From: Actinomadura craniellae
GTDB lineage: Bacteria > Actinomycetota > Actinomycetes > Streptosporangiales > Streptosporangiaceae
DNA: 64,000 nt
Assembly: GCF_003289645.1 (NCBI RefSeq)
Contig: NZ_QLYX01000006.1
Location: 124,001 to 188,000, forward strand
Direction: 5' to 3'
Below, piece after piece: positions 9,971-21,047 of this stretch. Position numbers and translations under genes: made by a program. The notes below the pieces were generated by a model. That model ran no database searches and had not been told where the DNA came from. It worked only from the letters and a program-made list of their open reading frames with translations. Within the stretch, counting starts at the first letter, position 1. Every line of letters begins with the position of its first letter.

Positions 9971-11263
9971 TTACAGGCGGCCGGCGGCCTTGAGGGCGAG
10001 GTAGGCGTCCGCCAGGGCGGGGGCGATCTCGTCCGGGGGTGCGTCCACGACCTCGACGCCGTAGCGGCGCAGTTCGGCGGTGAGGCGGCGCCGGTCGGCG
10101 CGGGCGCGTTCGGCCGCCGCGGCGTCGTAGACCGCGGCCAGGTCGCCGCGCGCCGCCGCCATCTCGTCCACCCGCGGGTCGGCCACCGCGGCGACCATCA
10201 CCAGGTGCCGGGCGGTGAGCTGGGGGAGCAGTGGCAGCAGCCCCTCCTCGATGGCGGCGGGGTTCAGCTCGGTCAGCAGCACCACCAGGCAGCGCTGGCG
10301 CACCCGCGCCATGATCGTGGACACCATGCCGGCGGCGTCCGACTCGATCAGCTCCGGCTCCAGGGGGGCCATCGCCTGCACCATCGAGGTGAGCAGGTCG
10401 GTTCGCGAGACGCCCTCCACCCGGGCCCGCACCCGCCGGTCGTAGGCCAGCAGGTCGACCCGGTCGCCCGCCCGCGAGGCCAGCGCCCCGAGCAGCAGCG
10501 CCGCGTCCATGGAGCAGTCGAGCCGGGGAACGTCGCCGACCCGCCCGGCCGCGGTGCGTCCCGTGTCCAGCACCAGGTAGATGCGCCGGTCACGCTCGGG
10601 CCGCCAGGTCCGCACCACCACGTCGGCGCGGCGCGCGGTGGCCCGCCAGTCGATGGAGCGGACGTCGTCGCCCACCACGTACTCGCGCAGCGAGTCGAAC
10701 TCGGTGCCCTGACCGCGCACCATCGCCACGTGCTGGCCGGTCAGCTCGCGCAGCTTGCGCAGCCGGGCGGGCAGGTGCCGGCGGGACGGGAAGGCGGGCA
10801 GCACCCGCACGGTCCACGGCGCCGGCCGGGAGAGCTGCCGGGCGGCCAGCCCGAGCGGGCCCACCGACCGGACGGTCACCGTCACCGCCCGCCGGTCGCC
10901 GCGCCGGGTCGGTACCAGGGTCATCTCGACCCGGCGCCGCTCGCCTGCCGGGACGTTCAGCGGGGCCGTCCGCGGCGAGGCCCCGGCCGACGGCGGCCAG
11001 GCGTCGCGCAGCACGGCCTTCATCCGGCGCCGGCCCAGGTTCTCCACGATCAGCCCGACCCGGGCCGTCTCGCCCAGCCGTACGCTCGCGTCGCCGTCAC
11101 GGTGGAAACGCAGCGCCCGGACGTTGCCGGCCAGCGCCAGGTCCACCACCACGCCGAGCAGCAGCACGCCCTGCACCGCGAGCAGCGCCCAGCCGCGTCC
11201 CACGAGCAGGGGCACGATCACGCCGAGCGCCGCCAGCAGCCCCAGCCGGCCCGTCACCGCCAT
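9971..11263 (-). CDS. DUF58 domain protein
   Basis: 430 residues. Two membrane segments at the N-terminus (about 5-45), a beta-rich region, then the DUF58 signature [20 protein letters not shown] (about 205-225) and a von Willebrand A-like fold from [11 protein letters not shown] onward. Encoded directly downstream of a MoxR ATPase, the usual pairing; MoxR-VWA systems act as chaperone-like machines for envelope or enzyme maturation. It is the last gene of the leftward operon beginning at 15398, 13 bases after moxR. Confidence 0.9.
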   Translation of the reverse strand: MAVTGRLGLLAALGVIVPLLVGRGWALLAVQGVLLLGVVVDLALAGNVRALRFHRDGDASVRLGETARVGLIVENLGRRRMKAVLRDAWPPSAGASPRTAPLNVPAGERRRVEMTLVPTRRGDRRAVTVTVRSVGPLGLAARQLSRPAPWTVRVLPAFPSRRHLPARLRKLRELTGQHVAMVRGQGTEFDSLREYVVGDDVRSIDWRATARRADVVVRTWRPERDRRIYLVLDTGRTAAGRVGDVPRLDCSMDAALLLGALASRAGDRVDLLAYDRRVRARVEGVSRTDLLTSMVQAMAPLEPELIESDAAGMVSTIMARVRQRCLVVLLTELNPAAIEEGLLPLLPQLTARHLVMVAAVADPRVDEMAAARGDLAAVYDAAAAERARADRRRLTAELRRYGVEVVDAPPDEIAPALADAYLALKAAGRL

Positions 11264-11276
11264 GTCAGCCGGCCGA

Positions 11277-12268
<992 letters not shown>

Positions 12269-12272
<4 letters not shown>

Positions 12273-13444
12273 GACTGTCGTACCTTTCGTTCGAGGTCGT
12301 CGAGGACGTCGGCGAGCCGTACCAGCTCCGCGTCGTCCGCTGGTGCAGGACCGTACAGGGCCCAGCCCACGACCGCCGCGTCCCAGCCCGCGCGGGGGGC
12401 CAGGGCCAGGACGATCTCCTGCTCGGCCGCTGGGTCCTGGGCGGCGCCGCGGGGCAGGCCGAGCAGCGGCACCAGCCGCTCCCGGGCGCCCGCCCGGAGC
12501 GCGTCGGCCGCCCGGTCACGGGCGTGGTGCGCCCGGTACAGCCGGGCCCGGCCCTCCACCGTCTCGGCGGAGCGCACCGCGACCGGCAGCGGCTCGGTCA
12601 CCACCGCCCCCAGCCGCCGGGCTCGCCACAGCGCGGTCAGCACCACCGCGATGAGGATCTGCAGGACGGCGAGTTTGACGCCGGCCGGGATGAGTTCGTC
12701 GTAGGTGACGTCGCCGCTGCGGCTGCCCGGGGTCGGCAGGTCGGGGATCAGCCAGACCACCGACGAGCGCGCCCCCACCAGGTTGAGGGCCAGGGCGGCG
12801 TTGCCCGCCTCGGCCAGGTAGCGGTTGGTCAACGGCAGGCCCGAGCCGAGCACGGTGACCGTCCGGTCGCCCCGTGGCAGGTGCACCACCCGGGGCAGCC
12901 CCTCGGACGGGTAGCAGTGGGTCGCCGTCGGTGGGGCCTCGTAGGCCTCCGACCGGTGGAACGCCACCGAACCCGCCAGGGTGGCGGCGGGCAGGGAGCA
13001 GGACGGCGCGACGGACCCGTCGGAGAAGCCGGCGGAGGCCCGCTGGATGCCCGGGGCCAGCGCTTGCAGCGCGTCCCGGCTGGGCTCCACCAGGATCAGG
13101 GAGCCCGGCAGGTCGCGCAGCTGGTCGACCTGCTCGGAGCCGAGCCGCTCGAACCGGGTGACGACCAGGACGCTGTCGGGGCGCGCCTGCCTGGCCGCCG
13201 CGGCGGTGTCGCGGACCACCTGGACCGGGGTGCCGCGCTGTCCCAGCAGCTGGGCGAGCGCGCGGGTGCCGTCCTTGGCGGGTGACTCCGGGTCGAGGAA
13301 CTGGGCGCTGGTGGCGGGGCGCAGCACGGCGAGCCCGATCGCGACGGCGACCAGCCCCAGGATGGTGAAGACGACCGCGCGGGACGCCCGCCAGCGGCGT
13401 CCCGCCACCTGGGCGGCCGTCGGGATGTCCGTGGTCGCGGTCAT
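12269..13444 (-). CDS. DUF4350 domain protein
   Basis: 391 residues from ATG 13444, which overlaps the preceding stop (ATGA); the frame is open upstream but the operon overlap decides the start. One membrane helix near the N-terminus (VVFTILGLVAVAIGLAVL), an extracytoplasmic domain including FLDPESPAKDGTRALAQLLGQRG and PDSVLVVTRFERL, a second helix near residue 270 (LAVLQILIAVVLTALWRA), and a charged cytoplasmic tail. DUF4350 is a Rossmann-like domain related to glutamine amidotransferase-type folds, with no known activity. Confidence 0.87.
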
Positions 13445-14112
13445 GAGACGGCCTCGGGCTGCGGGAGGGGACGGGGGCGGGCGGAGCGCAGGGCGGTGTC
13501 CAGCGCGGTGAGGCGGGCGTAGCCGGCCTCGGTGCCGGGGCGGTCGCCGTACCACACGTCGTCGAAGATCAGCACGCAGGCGCGCAGCTCGTCGGCGTGG
13601 TCGGGGAGCTCGGTGCCGGCCTCACCGGCCAGCTCGTCCGCGGTGCGCCCCGGGCGGGCGGGGAGGATGGCGCGCTCCTCCAGGTCGCGGGCGATGGCGC
13701 GCAGCCGTTCCCGGATCGCCTCGGCCCACTCGCCGGCCAGGGCGTGCCGCTCGGCGGCGGCCCGGTGGTCCAGGGCGGTGCTGGGCTGCTCGTCCAGCAA
13801 CGCGGCCCGCTCGGAGCGGGTGTTGCGGCGGCCCCGCATCACCCAGGCGACGAGCCCGACCGCGATGATCACCACCAGGGCGACGATGACCCAGGAGAAG
13901 ATGCCGCCGCCCGCGCCCTGGGCCTGCGGGTCGGGGACCCGGTTGAACAGATCCCGGAGCCACTCGCTGAACCGCTGCCAGATCTGCTCCAGCAACGAGG
14001 GGTCGTCGCGGTGGTAGATGGGCTTCTCCAGCTCGCGCTCGGCGAGCTCGCGCGCCGGGTCGCGGGCGATCGGCTCCGGCGCGCTGATGATCATGCGTGC
14101 GAGCGGGTTCAC
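13441..14112 (-). CDS. DUF4129 domain protein
   Basis: 223 residues from GTG 14112, which overlaps the stop of the gene before (GTGA). One membrane helix at about residue 75-95 (FSWVIVALVVIIAVGLVAWV) and the C-terminal DUF4129 motif (AIRERLRAIARDLEERAIL, GRTADELAGEAG, FDDVWYGDRP). Such domains sit in operons with MoxR, DUF58 and transglutaminase-like proteins; the function is unknown. Overlaps at both ends make it part of a tightly coupled five-gene operon. Confidence 0.88.
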   Translation of the reverse strand: MNPLARMIISAPEPIARDPARELAERELEKPIYHRDDPSLLEQIWQRFSEWLRDLFNRVPDPQAQGAGGGIFSWVIVALVVIIAVGLVAWVMRGRRNTRSERAALLDEQPSTALDHRAAAERHALAGEWAEAIRERLRAIARDLEERAILPARPGRTADELAGEAGTELPDHADELRACVLIFDDVWYGDRPGTEAGYARLTALDTALRSARPRPLPQPEAVS

Positions 14113-15398
14113 GACATCCACCCCCGCGGCGCGGCCGGCGGCGGGCCGGCCTGTCCCGGCGGGAACGGCGGGCCTGGCGGGAACGGCGGGCCTGGCGGGA
14201 ACGGCTGTCCCGGCGGGCCCGGCTGTCCCGGCGGGCCCGGCTGTCCCGGCGGGCCCGGCTGTCGCGGCGGGCCGAAGTGCGGGCCGGCGTGCGGGCGGAC
14301 GGGCTCGGGCATGGGGCGCGCCCCGGGCGGCGGGACGAGGTCGCCGGGCCGCCACAGCCCGAGGAAGTCCTCGTCTCGCACCTCGTCGGATCGGGTCTGT
14401 AGTTCCAGGTCGAACCCCTCCCGCCGCATCCGCCGGTCGATGTAGAGCAGGACGATCACTCCCGCGTCGAACGGGACGACCAGCGTCCAGCTCACGATCC
14501 GGCCGAACGTGTCCAGGGCCAGCGCCAGGACCAGCGAGGTGCCTTCGGGGGCGTCGCCGAAGAGGAAGAGCTGGAGCAGCAGGAAGGGGATCCGCAGGGC
14601 CAGGAAACCCATGAGGACCGTGATCACCAGGGTGAGCACCAGGGTGGCGCAGGTCCGCCACCAGCGACCCCGGGAGAGCTGCCGGGCCCGGCGCAGCGCG
14701 TCCATCACCCCGAGCCGCTCCAGCACCACGGCGGGGACGGCCAGGACGAACAGCACGTACACGTAGATCATGGCCACGAAGCCGATCGGGTAACCGAACA
14801 GCGCCGACAGCACGCCCAGCGCGGGCGGCGCGTCGATGGCCACGAACAGCAGGAAGGGCAGCACGGGCAGGGCCAGCGCCACCAGCGCGAGCCCGGTGAC
14901 CAGCGCGGTCAGCCCGATCAGGTGCGGCAGCCGGGGCCGGACGTCCTGCCAGGACTGGCCGAGCGAGGCCGGCAGCCCGAACACGGTGCGGGCCAGCACC
15001 GGCGCGAGCAGCCCGGAGAGCAGCACGACCGAGGCGGCGGAGACGATCAGCCCGACCACGCTCAGCGTGAACTGGGCACCGAGGCTGTCCATCACCGGGG
15101 CCGGGGTGAACTCCTCGTCGGCCTGCGTGCCGATGAAGTAGTAGCCGATCAGGGAGATCAGCACCTGGACCACGGTGGTGATGCCCACCGAGAGACCGAG
15201 CACGGCCCGCGGGTTCCGGCGCATCGCGGCCAGGGAGCCGTCGAGCATCTCGGAGATGCCCAGCGGCCGGAACGGGATCTCGCTTCGGAGCAGGTCGGCG
15301 CGGCCGGACTCGGGCGGAGCTTCGGCCGGTGCGGGGGCGGCGGCGCGCGCGGTGGGCGCGCCCGAGGAGGGCGCCGCCCAAACCTCCGGATCCGGCAT
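14109..15398 (-). CDS. Multi-pass membrane protein (glycerophosphodiester phosphodiesterase membrane-domain-like) with collagen-like tail
   Basis: 429 residues, first gene of the leftward operon. An Ala/Pro-rich cytoplasmic head leads to EIPFRPLGISEMLDGSLAAMRRNPR, a hallmark of this family, then about six membrane segments (residues 65-310). The last 70 residues are Pro/Gly/Gln-rich, with GPPGQ repeated several times followed by FPPGP units. No catalytic domain is present, so it may be a membrane scaffold. Divergent from mtrA; about 290 bases of shared promoter region lie between. Confidence 0.85.
   Translation of the reverse strand: MPDPEVWAAPSSGAPTARAAAPAPAEAPPESGRADLLRSEIPFRPLGISEMLDGSLAAMRRNPRAVLGLSVGITTVVQVLISLIGYYFIGTQADEEFTPAPVMDSLGAQFTLSVVGLIVSAASVVLLSGLLAPVLARTVFGLPASLGQSWQDVRPRLPHLIGLTALVTGLALVALALPVLPFLLFVAIDAPPALGVLSALFGYPIGFVAMIYVYVLFVLAVPAVVLERLGVMDALRRARQLSRGRWWRTCATLVLTLVITVLMGFLALRIPFLLLQLFLFGDAPEGTSLVLALALDTFGRIVSWTLVVPFDAGVIVLLYIDRRMRREGFDLELQTRSDEVRDEDFLGLWRPGDLVPPPGARPMPEPVRPHAGPHFGPPRQPGPPGQPGPPGQPGPPGQPFPPGPPFPPGPPFPPGQAGPPPAAPRGWMS
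14156..14272. repeat. 15-bp tandem repeats coding GPPGQ and related units
   Basis: On the plus strand the unit GGCTGTCCCGGCGGGCCC recurs in register at 15-base intervals, followed by degenerate GGCGGGAACGGC units. They encode the collagen-like tail of the overlapping gene. Such repeats tend to vary in number between strains. Confidence 0.8.
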
Positions 15399-15689
15399 CG
15401 TGTACTCCCCGTGCGATGACTCCGTCAGGTCATCCTGTCATGGGTGGCGAGTCCGAAATGCTCAGTCGCCGGGTCACTGCCTGATCCACGAAACGCCCAT
15501 GTCGCCCGTACCTCTCCGTGATCATTGGGGAAATCGCCAAATATCGCGCGATGCTGCTGGATAGACACGTAGCGTAGCTGGGATCCGAGTGAATCAACCG
15601 TTTTTCGCAGTATTCGACCTCGACGCGGCACGCATCGGGTGAACGCGGGTAGCCTGGCTCGCCAGGGTGAATCGCCGTGCTGACTACCT

Positions 15690-16382
15690 GTGACGATGAG
15701 GGCCATGAGAGGACGCGTACTGGTCGTCGATGACGACCTCGCACTCGCCGAGATGCTGGGCATCGTGCTACGCGGCGAGGGCTTCGAGCCGTCGTTCGTA
15801 CACGACGGCGACAAGGCGCTCGAGGCGTTCCGGGAGACCCGGCCCGACCTCGTGCTGCTCGACCTGATGCTGCCCGGCGCGGACGGCATCGACGTGTGCC
15901 GCCAGATCCGCGCCGAGTCGGGCATCCCGATCGTGATGCTGACGGCCAAGAGCGACACCGTCGACGTCGTCCTCGGCCTGGAGTCGGGCGCCGACGACTA
16001 CATCGTCAAGCCGTTCAAGCCGAAGGAACTGGTGGCCCGGGTCCGGGCCCGGCTGCGCCGCACCGACGAACCGGCCCCGGAGACGCTGCAGATCGGCGAC
16101 ATCACCATCGACGTGGCCGGCCACTCGGTGAAGCGGGCCGACAAGCACATCCCGCTGACCCCGCTGGAGTTCGACCTGCTGGTGGCGCTGGCGCGCAAGC
16201 CACGCCAGGTCTTCACCCGCGAGGTGCTGCTGGAGCAGGTGTGGGGGTACCGGCACGCGGCCGACACCCGGCTGGTCAACGTCCACGTGCAGCGGCTGCG
16301 GGCCAAGATCGAAAAGGACCCCGAGCACCCCGAGATCGTCGTCACGGTCCGTGGCGTCGGCTACAAGGCCGGCCCCGCGTGA
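15690..16382 (+). CDS. mtrA: MtrA response regulator (OmpR family)
   Basis: 230 residues from GTG 15690; ATG at 15696 or 15705 are alternatives, the latter giving the usual MRGRVLVVDDDLALAEM start. REC domain with acidic pocket DDD and phospho-acceptor in LVLLDLMLPG, conserved Lys in IVKPFKP, and winged helix with VFTREVLLEQVWGYRH and VNVHVQRLRAKIE. MtrA is the essential or near-essential actinobacterial regulator of cell division, cell-wall hydrolases and development. It is followed by its kinase and LpqB, the conserved order. Confidence 0.97.
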   Translation: MTMRAMRGRVLVVDDDLALAEMLGIVLRGEGFEPSFVHDGDKALEAFRETRPDLVLLDLMLPGADGIDVCRQIRAESGIPIVMLTAKSDTVDVVLGLESGADDYIVKPFKPKELVARVRARLRRTDEPAPETLQIGDITIDVAGHSVKRADKHIPLTPLEFDLLVALARKPRQVFTREVLLEQVWGYRHAADTRLVNVHVQRLRAKIEKDPEHPEIVVTVRGVGYKAGPA

Positions 16383-16424
16383 GCCGGTAGCACGCCCTCC
16401 CCCCGAACAGCGAGAAGGCCGATC

Positions 16425-18056
16425 GTGAAGGCGTGGAGAAAGCCGCCCGTGCGCCGGTGGCTCGGCCGGATGCGCCGGTTCACCCGGCGCGGCGTGCGCG
16501 GCGCCGTCACCCGCTGGCGGAGGTCGATCCAGGTCCGGGTGGTGGCCTCCACGATGGTCATCTCCGCGATCGTGGTGGCGATCCTCGGCGTCTTCCTGAT
16601 GCAGCAGATCACCACCGCGCTGCTGGACAGCAAGGAGAAGGCCGCCCTCCTCCAATTGGAGGAGGGGCTGGGAATCATCCAGCGCGACCCGGTCAACTTC
16701 GGCACGGCCGACCCCCGGGTCCGGCTGGAGGACATCGCCCGGACGCTGGCGGCGCGCAGCGGCCCGTCCGGGCTGTACGAGGTCTACCTGCGGGACACCG
16801 GCGAGCCGCTTTTCGACGGGTTCGCCACCAACGAGCTGCGGCCCGAGAGCGTGCCGGAACGGCTGCGCCGGCAGGTCGCGGCCGACCCCATCGGTTACCG
16901 CGACCGCACCTACGGCCGGCTGACCTACGTCGGGCACGAGCCGGTGCCCGGCCTGATCGTGGGCGGCAAGGCGGGCCGGTTCGAGCTTTACTACCTCTTC
17001 CCGCTCACCCAGGAGCAGCAGACGCTGACCGAGGTGCAGCGCACGCTGGTCGGGGTGGGCGCCGTGCTGGTGCTCCTGCTCGCCGCGATCGCCTCGATCG
17101 TCACCCGGCAGATCGTCATCCCGGTCCGGCTGGCCGCGCAGGCCGCCGAGCGGCTGGCGGCGGGCCGGCTGGAGGAGCGGATGCGGGTGCGCGGCGAGGA
17201 CGACCTCGCCCGGCTGGCCACCTCATTCAACGACATGGCCGCCAACCTCCAGGAGAAGATCGTCCAGTTGGAGGGGCTGTCGCAGGTGCAGCGGCAGTTC
17301 GTCTCGGACGTCTCGCACGAGCTGCGCACCCCGCTGACCACCATCCGCATCGCGGGCGACATGCTGTACGAGCACCGGGACACCTTCGACGACCCGCTGG
17401 TGCAGCGCTCGGCCGAGCTGCTGCAGAGCCAGCTCGAACGGTTCGAGGCGCTGCTGGCCGATCTGCTGGAGGTCAGCCGGTACGACGCGGGGGCGGCCAC
17501 CCTCGACGCCGAGTCGGTGGACGTGCGCGACCTGGTGCTGCGGGCCGTCGGCGACACCGAGGGGCTGGCCGAGCGCAAGGGCAGCAAGCTGGTGCTCCAA
17601 CTGCCCGGTGAGCCGGTCATGGCCGAGGTCGACCGCAAGCGGATCGAGCGCATCGTGCGCAACCTCCTGGTGAACGCCGTGGAGCACGGCGAGGGCCAGG
17701 ACATCGTGGTGACCATGGCCTCCGACCGCGACGCGGTGGCGATCGCGGTGCGCGACCACGGGGTGGGGCTCAAGCCGGGGGAGGCGCAGATGGTGTTCGA
17801 CCGTTTCTGGCGGGCCGACCCGGCCCGGGCGCGGACCACCGGTGGCACCGGGCTGGGGTTGTCGATCTCCCGTGAGGACGCCCAGTTGCACGGCGGCTGG
17901 TTGCAGGCGTGGGGCGAGCCGGGCGTCGGGTCGCAGTTCCGGCTGTCACTGCCCCGGGCGGCGGGTGAGGAACTGCGCGGCTCGCCGCTGCCCCTCGTCC
18001 CGCCGGAGGTGGAGCTGACGCCCACCCCCTTCGCGGAGCTGGAGCTGGGCGAATGA
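16425..18056 (+). CDS. mtrB: MtrB sensor histidine kinase
   Basis: 543 residues, GTG start. An Arg-rich cytoplasmic head, membrane helix (about 40-62), extracellular sensor domain, second helix (about 203-228), HAMP, HisKA with FVSDVSHELRTPL (His near 298) and HATPase with NLLVNAVEHGEG, DHGVGL, FDRFWRAD and GTGLGLSIS. Phosphorylates MtrA. The Pro/Glu-rich C-terminal tail is common in actinobacterial MtrB. LpqB starts within its stop codon (ATGA). Confidence 0.97.
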   Translation: MKAWRKPPVRRWLGRMRRFTRRGVRGAVTRWRRSIQVRVVASTMVISAIVVAILGVFLMQQITTALLDSKEKAALLQLEEGLGIIQRDPVNFGTADPRVRLEDIARTLAARSGPSGLYEVYLRDTGEPLFDGFATNELRPESVPERLRRQVAADPIGYRDRTYGRLTYVGHEPVPGLIVGGKAGRFELYYLFPLTQEQQTLTEVQRTLVGVGAVLVLLLAAIASIVTRQIVIPVRLAAQAAERLAAGRLEERMRVRGEDDLARLATSFNDMAANLQEKIVQLEGLSQVQRQFVSDVSHELRTPLTTIRIAGDMLYEHRDTFDDPLVQRSAELLQSQLERFEALLADLLEVSRYDAGAATLDAESVDVRDLVLRAVGDTEGLAERKGSKLVLQLPGEPVMAEVDRKRIERIVRNLLVNAVEHGEGQDIVVTMASDRDAVAIAVRDHGVGLKPGEAQMVFDRFWRADPARARTTGGTGLGLSISREDAQLHGGWLQAWGEPGVGSQFRLSLPRAAGEELRGSPLPLVPPEVELTPTPFAELELGE

Positions 18057-19855
18057 GCAGGCCGGGGCACGGGCGGGGGCGCCGGCCGGGGCGGTTGTTC
18101 GCGCTGGTGACGGTTCTGGCCTGTGCGGCGGGCTGCGCCGGCGTGCCCACCGGCGGCCGGGTGGCCTCCGGGCCGCCGGCCGAGCGGGTGGAGCAGGTCG
18201 ACGACCCGTACGTGCGGATCGTTCCGGTCCGGCCCGGCGCGGACTGGGAGCCGGTCGACATCGTCCGGGGTTTCCTCATCGCGTCGGCGAGTTTCGACGA
18301 CGGGCACCGGGTGGCCCGCGCCTACCTGGCTCCCGGCACCGAATGGCAGCCCGAGGCGCGGCCCGGCGTGACCGTCTACGAGGACAGCGTCGACGTCGTG
18401 GCGACCGAGCCGGGCGCCACCCAGGTCTCCGTGGCTGTTCGCGGGTCCCAGGTCGGCGCCATCGGCCGCGACGGGCAGTACGAGGCCGACGCCAGGCCGA
18501 TCGACCAGACGTTCCACCTGTCCCGGGACGCCCGGGGGCAGTGGCGGATCAGTGGCCTGCCCGAGCAGCTCACCGACGGGCTGCTGCTCAGCCGGCGTGA
18601 CGTGGACCGGGCGTTCCGCACGCTGAACCTGTACTTCTTCGCTCCCGACGGCAACGTCGTGGTGCCCAACCCGGTCTTCCTGCCGCTGGTCAACCGCCAG
18701 GACCTGGCCCGCCAGCTCGTGCGGGCGCTGCTGGGCGGGCCGACCTCCTGGCTGCAGCCGGCGGTGAAGACGACGTTCCCCGCGGGGACCCGGCTGCTCG
18801 GCGACGGGGTGCAGGTGTCCGACGGCGTCGCCGTGGTCGACCTCAGCGCGGAGGCCCGGACGGGTGACCGGCGGCGGATGTCCGCCCAGCTGATGTGGAC
18901 GCTGCGGCAGTTGCCCGAGGTACGGCAGATGCGCATCCAGATCGACGGGGAGACCGTGCGCCCGGACGGTGCCGGGCCGACCCAGTCGCCCCGTGACTGG
19001 ATCGGCTACAGCCCGGACGCCAGCACGCCCGAGACCCCCCAGCCGGCCTTCCTGCGCGGGCCGGACGCGCGGCTCCACCGGCTCGGCGAGGACGCCTCCC
19101 AGCCGGTGGGGGACACGGTCCACCGGCCGGCCGTGTCCCTCGACGCCGGGTTCGTCGCCGGCCTGGACGAGGACGGCCGCCAGGTGCTCGCCGGGCCGGT
19201 CAGGGCGGGCGCGACCACGCTGCGCGGGACGCTCGTGGCGAGCCGTCCCAGGTCCCGGTTCACCACGCCGACCTGGGATCGCAACGGCGCGCTGTGGGTG
19301 GTGGAGTCCGACTCCGAGGGGTCGTGGCTCTGGGTGAAGGAGAGCGGCCGCGAGTGGGCGCGGGTGGAGCGCTGGGGGCTGGGTGGGTACGAGGTGCTGG
19401 CCATGCGGATCGCCCGGGACGGGGTCCGGGTCGCCGCCCTCGTCAAGGACGGCGAGCGGGCCCAGATCCAGCTCGGCCGGATCGCCCGCGAACCGGCCGG
19501 GCGGGTGATGGGGGAGAACTTCCTGCCGGTCAGCTCCGACGTGGTGAACGCCCGCGACCTGTTCTGGTACGACTCGGGGACGCTGGCCGTGCTGGGCACC
19601 ACCGCGGCGGACACCCAGGTGTTCCCCTACCTGGTTCCGGTCAGCGGCGGGATGATCACTCCGATCGGCATCGGGGCGCTGGGCGATCCGGTGTCGATCA
19701 CCGCGGCGCCCGACTCGCCGGTCCTGGTCGGCTCCATCCGGCGGGACGCCCAGGGGCGGCAGCGCGCCCACATCTGCCGCCAGCGCAACCCCGATGAGCG
19801 GTCCAGCGAGTGGCTCTGCACGGTCCCCGGCAGCGACCCGGCCTATCCGGGCTGA
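18053..19855 (+). CDS. lpqB: LpqB lipoprotein
   Basis: 600 residues. Arg-rich N-terminus, hydrophobic core and lipobox ending AAGC (Cys near residue 26) mark an exported lipoprotein. A GerMN-type domain (about 200-310, including LVRALLGGPTSWLQPA and VAVVDLSAEA) precedes a beta-propeller-like C-terminal domain. LpqB binds the MtrB sensor domain and modulates MtrAB signalling in mycobacteria and streptomycetes. Start overlaps the mtrB stop. Confidence 0.95.
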   Translation: MSRPGHGRGRRPGRLFALVTVLACAAGCAGVPTGGRVASGPPAERVEQVDDPYVRIVPVRPGADWEPVDIVRGFLIASASFDDGHRVARAYLAPGTEWQPEARPGVTVYEDSVDVVATEPGATQVSVAVRGSQVGAIGRDGQYEADARPIDQTFHLSRDARGQWRISGLPEQLTDGLLLSRRDVDRAFRTLNLYFFAPDGNVVVPNPVFLPLVNRQDLARQLVRALLGGPTSWLQPAVKTTFPAGTRLLGDGVQVSDGVAVVDLSAEARTGDRRRMSAQLMWTLRQLPEVRQMRIQIDGETVRPDGAGPTQSPRDWIGYSPDASTPETPQPAFLRGPDARLHRLGEDASQPVGDTVHRPAVSLDAGFVAGLDEDGRQVLAGPVRAGATTLRGTLVASRPRSRFTTPTWDRNGALWVVESDSEGSWLWVKESGREWARVERWGLGGYEVLAMRIARDGVRVAALVKDGERAQIQLGRIAREPAGRVMGENFLPVSSDVVNARDLFWYDSGTLAVLGTTAADTQVFPYLVPVSGGMITPIGIGALGDPVSITAAPDSPVLVGSIRRDAQGRQRAHICRQRNPDERSSEWLCTVPGSDPAYPG

Positions 19856-19928
19856 CCTGCCCGTACGGTTTTCCACAGTGGGGCGGCGGGGTGGCGGTAC
19901 GGCCGGGCCGGGCGGCAGGGTCGAGGGC

Positions 19929-20648
19929 ATGGGATGGCTCGCCGAACTGATCGACCTGGTACTGCCACGGCACTGCGCCGGCTGCGGCGCGGGGGAACCG
20001 CTCTGTTCCGGCTGCGCCGCGGCGCTCGCCGGCCCGGCCCGGCCGGTGCCCGCTCTGGCGGGCCTCCCGCCGCCCTGGGCGGCGGCGGACTACACGGGCC
20101 CGGTCCGGCACACGGTCATCGCCTACAAGGAGCGTGGCCGGACCGACCTGGCCGCTCCCCTCGGCGCCGCGCTGGCCCGCGCGATCGTCGCCGCCTGGGC
20201 CGCGGCCGCCCCCGCGGCGGCCTTCCCGGGCCCGGGCCTGTTCGTGGGCGCGGCGCCGGGCGCCGGGCGTCCGGCGTTCGCGGTGGTGGCGGTGCCGTCG
20301 GCGCGGGCGGCGGCGCGGCGCCGGGGGTACCGGCCGGTCGGGCGCCTTGCGGCGGCGGCCGTGCTCGGCCTGCGCCGGGCCGGGTGGGCGGTGACCGGGG
20401 CGGACGCGCTCCGGCACCGCCGGGGGGTGGCCGACCAGGCGGGGTTGGACGCGGCGGCGCGGGCGGCCAACCTGGCGGGCGCGCTGGTGGTGCGCCGGGG
20501 CGGGCCGCCCGTCGGGCCGGTCGTCCTGGTCGATGACGTGATCACGTCCGGGGCGACCCTGGCCGAGGCGGCGCGCGCGTTGCGCGCCGCCGGGGCCGAT
20601 GTTCGCGCGGTCGCCGCCGTCGCCGCGACCCCCCGCCACGGTGGGTGA
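19929..20648 (+). CDS. comF: ComF-family phosphoribosyltransferase-like protein
   Basis: 239 residues from ATG 19929; the frame extends upstream but only from here does it read as ComF. N-terminal zinc ribbon with CAGC...CSGC, then the type I PRTase fold with the PRPP loop VVLVDDVITSGAT near residue 205 and RRRGYRP...HRRGVADQAGLD. ComF is needed for DNA uptake in competent bacteria, but this copy occurs in many non-competent actinobacteria next to lpqB, where its role is unknown. Confidence 0.92.
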   Translation: MGWLAELIDLVLPRHCAGCGAGEPLCSGCAAALAGPARPVPALAGLPPPWAAADYTGPVRHTVIAYKERGRTDLAAPLGAALARAIVAAWAAAAPAAAFPGPGLFVGAAPGAGRPAFAVVAVPSARAAARRRGYRPVGRLAAAAVLGLRRAGWAVTGADALRHRRGVADQAGLDAAARAANLAGALVVRRGGPPVGPVVLVDDVITSGATLAEAARALRAAGADVRAVAAVAATPRHGG

Positions 20649-21012
20649 GGATTTCGGGTAAGCCCACCGCGCCGTGTCATGCGACCGGAACCGGGGTGGC
20701 CGGAACCATCCCCAGGTGGTGACCGGAATCAGGGTGACTCTCGCCCTCTCCGGGAAGGGGGGAGAATGTCACGCAGCGTGGCCTTTGTAAAGGGGGGTGT
20801 CGGGGGCGGTGTACCGGTCGCGCGGGTGCTCGGCGGGCCGTACCGGCAAAACTCACCGGAGGGTCAGAAGGGGCTGGCCGGTGCGCCGACCCGACCGGTA
20901 ACCCCTTGGAGACAGGGGGTGTGCGGTGGGGAGGCCGCTCGACGAAGTCCGCTTCCTCCCTCGGCGCCCCCTGGGCGATGACGGTCCGTGAGTTTTTCCT
21001 CCGGCCACCCCC
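20649..21012. other. Non-coding region between comF and the hpf promoter
   Basis: Less GC-rich than the genes. Near the comF end, CCGGAACC occurs twice and ACCGGAATC once (20689-20731), a possible regulator half-site series. Short frames have no plausible start or codon bias. CTCTCCGGGAAGGGGGGAG can form a small hairpin. No gene seen. Confidence 0.5.
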
Positions 21013-21041
21013 CTGACATTCGAGTCGTAAAGGGTTAGCGT
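21013..21041 (+). promoter_or_regulatory. Primary-sigma-type promoter for the hpf leader
   Basis: -35 CTGACA (21013-21018) and -10 TAGCGT (21036-21041) with an ideal 17-base spacer. The predicted start is about 21048. This is the best-formed promoter I can see in the window. Confidence 0.7.
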
Positions 21042-21047
21042 TCCTGA

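Noticed and set aside
14156-14272. CRISPR-like repeat array
   Set aside because: The repeats are contiguous 15-bp coding repeats without spacers and lie inside a gene.
20679-20981. 100-codon plus frame after comF
   Set aside because: Weak third-position bias, no ribosome-binding site and no recognisable family.
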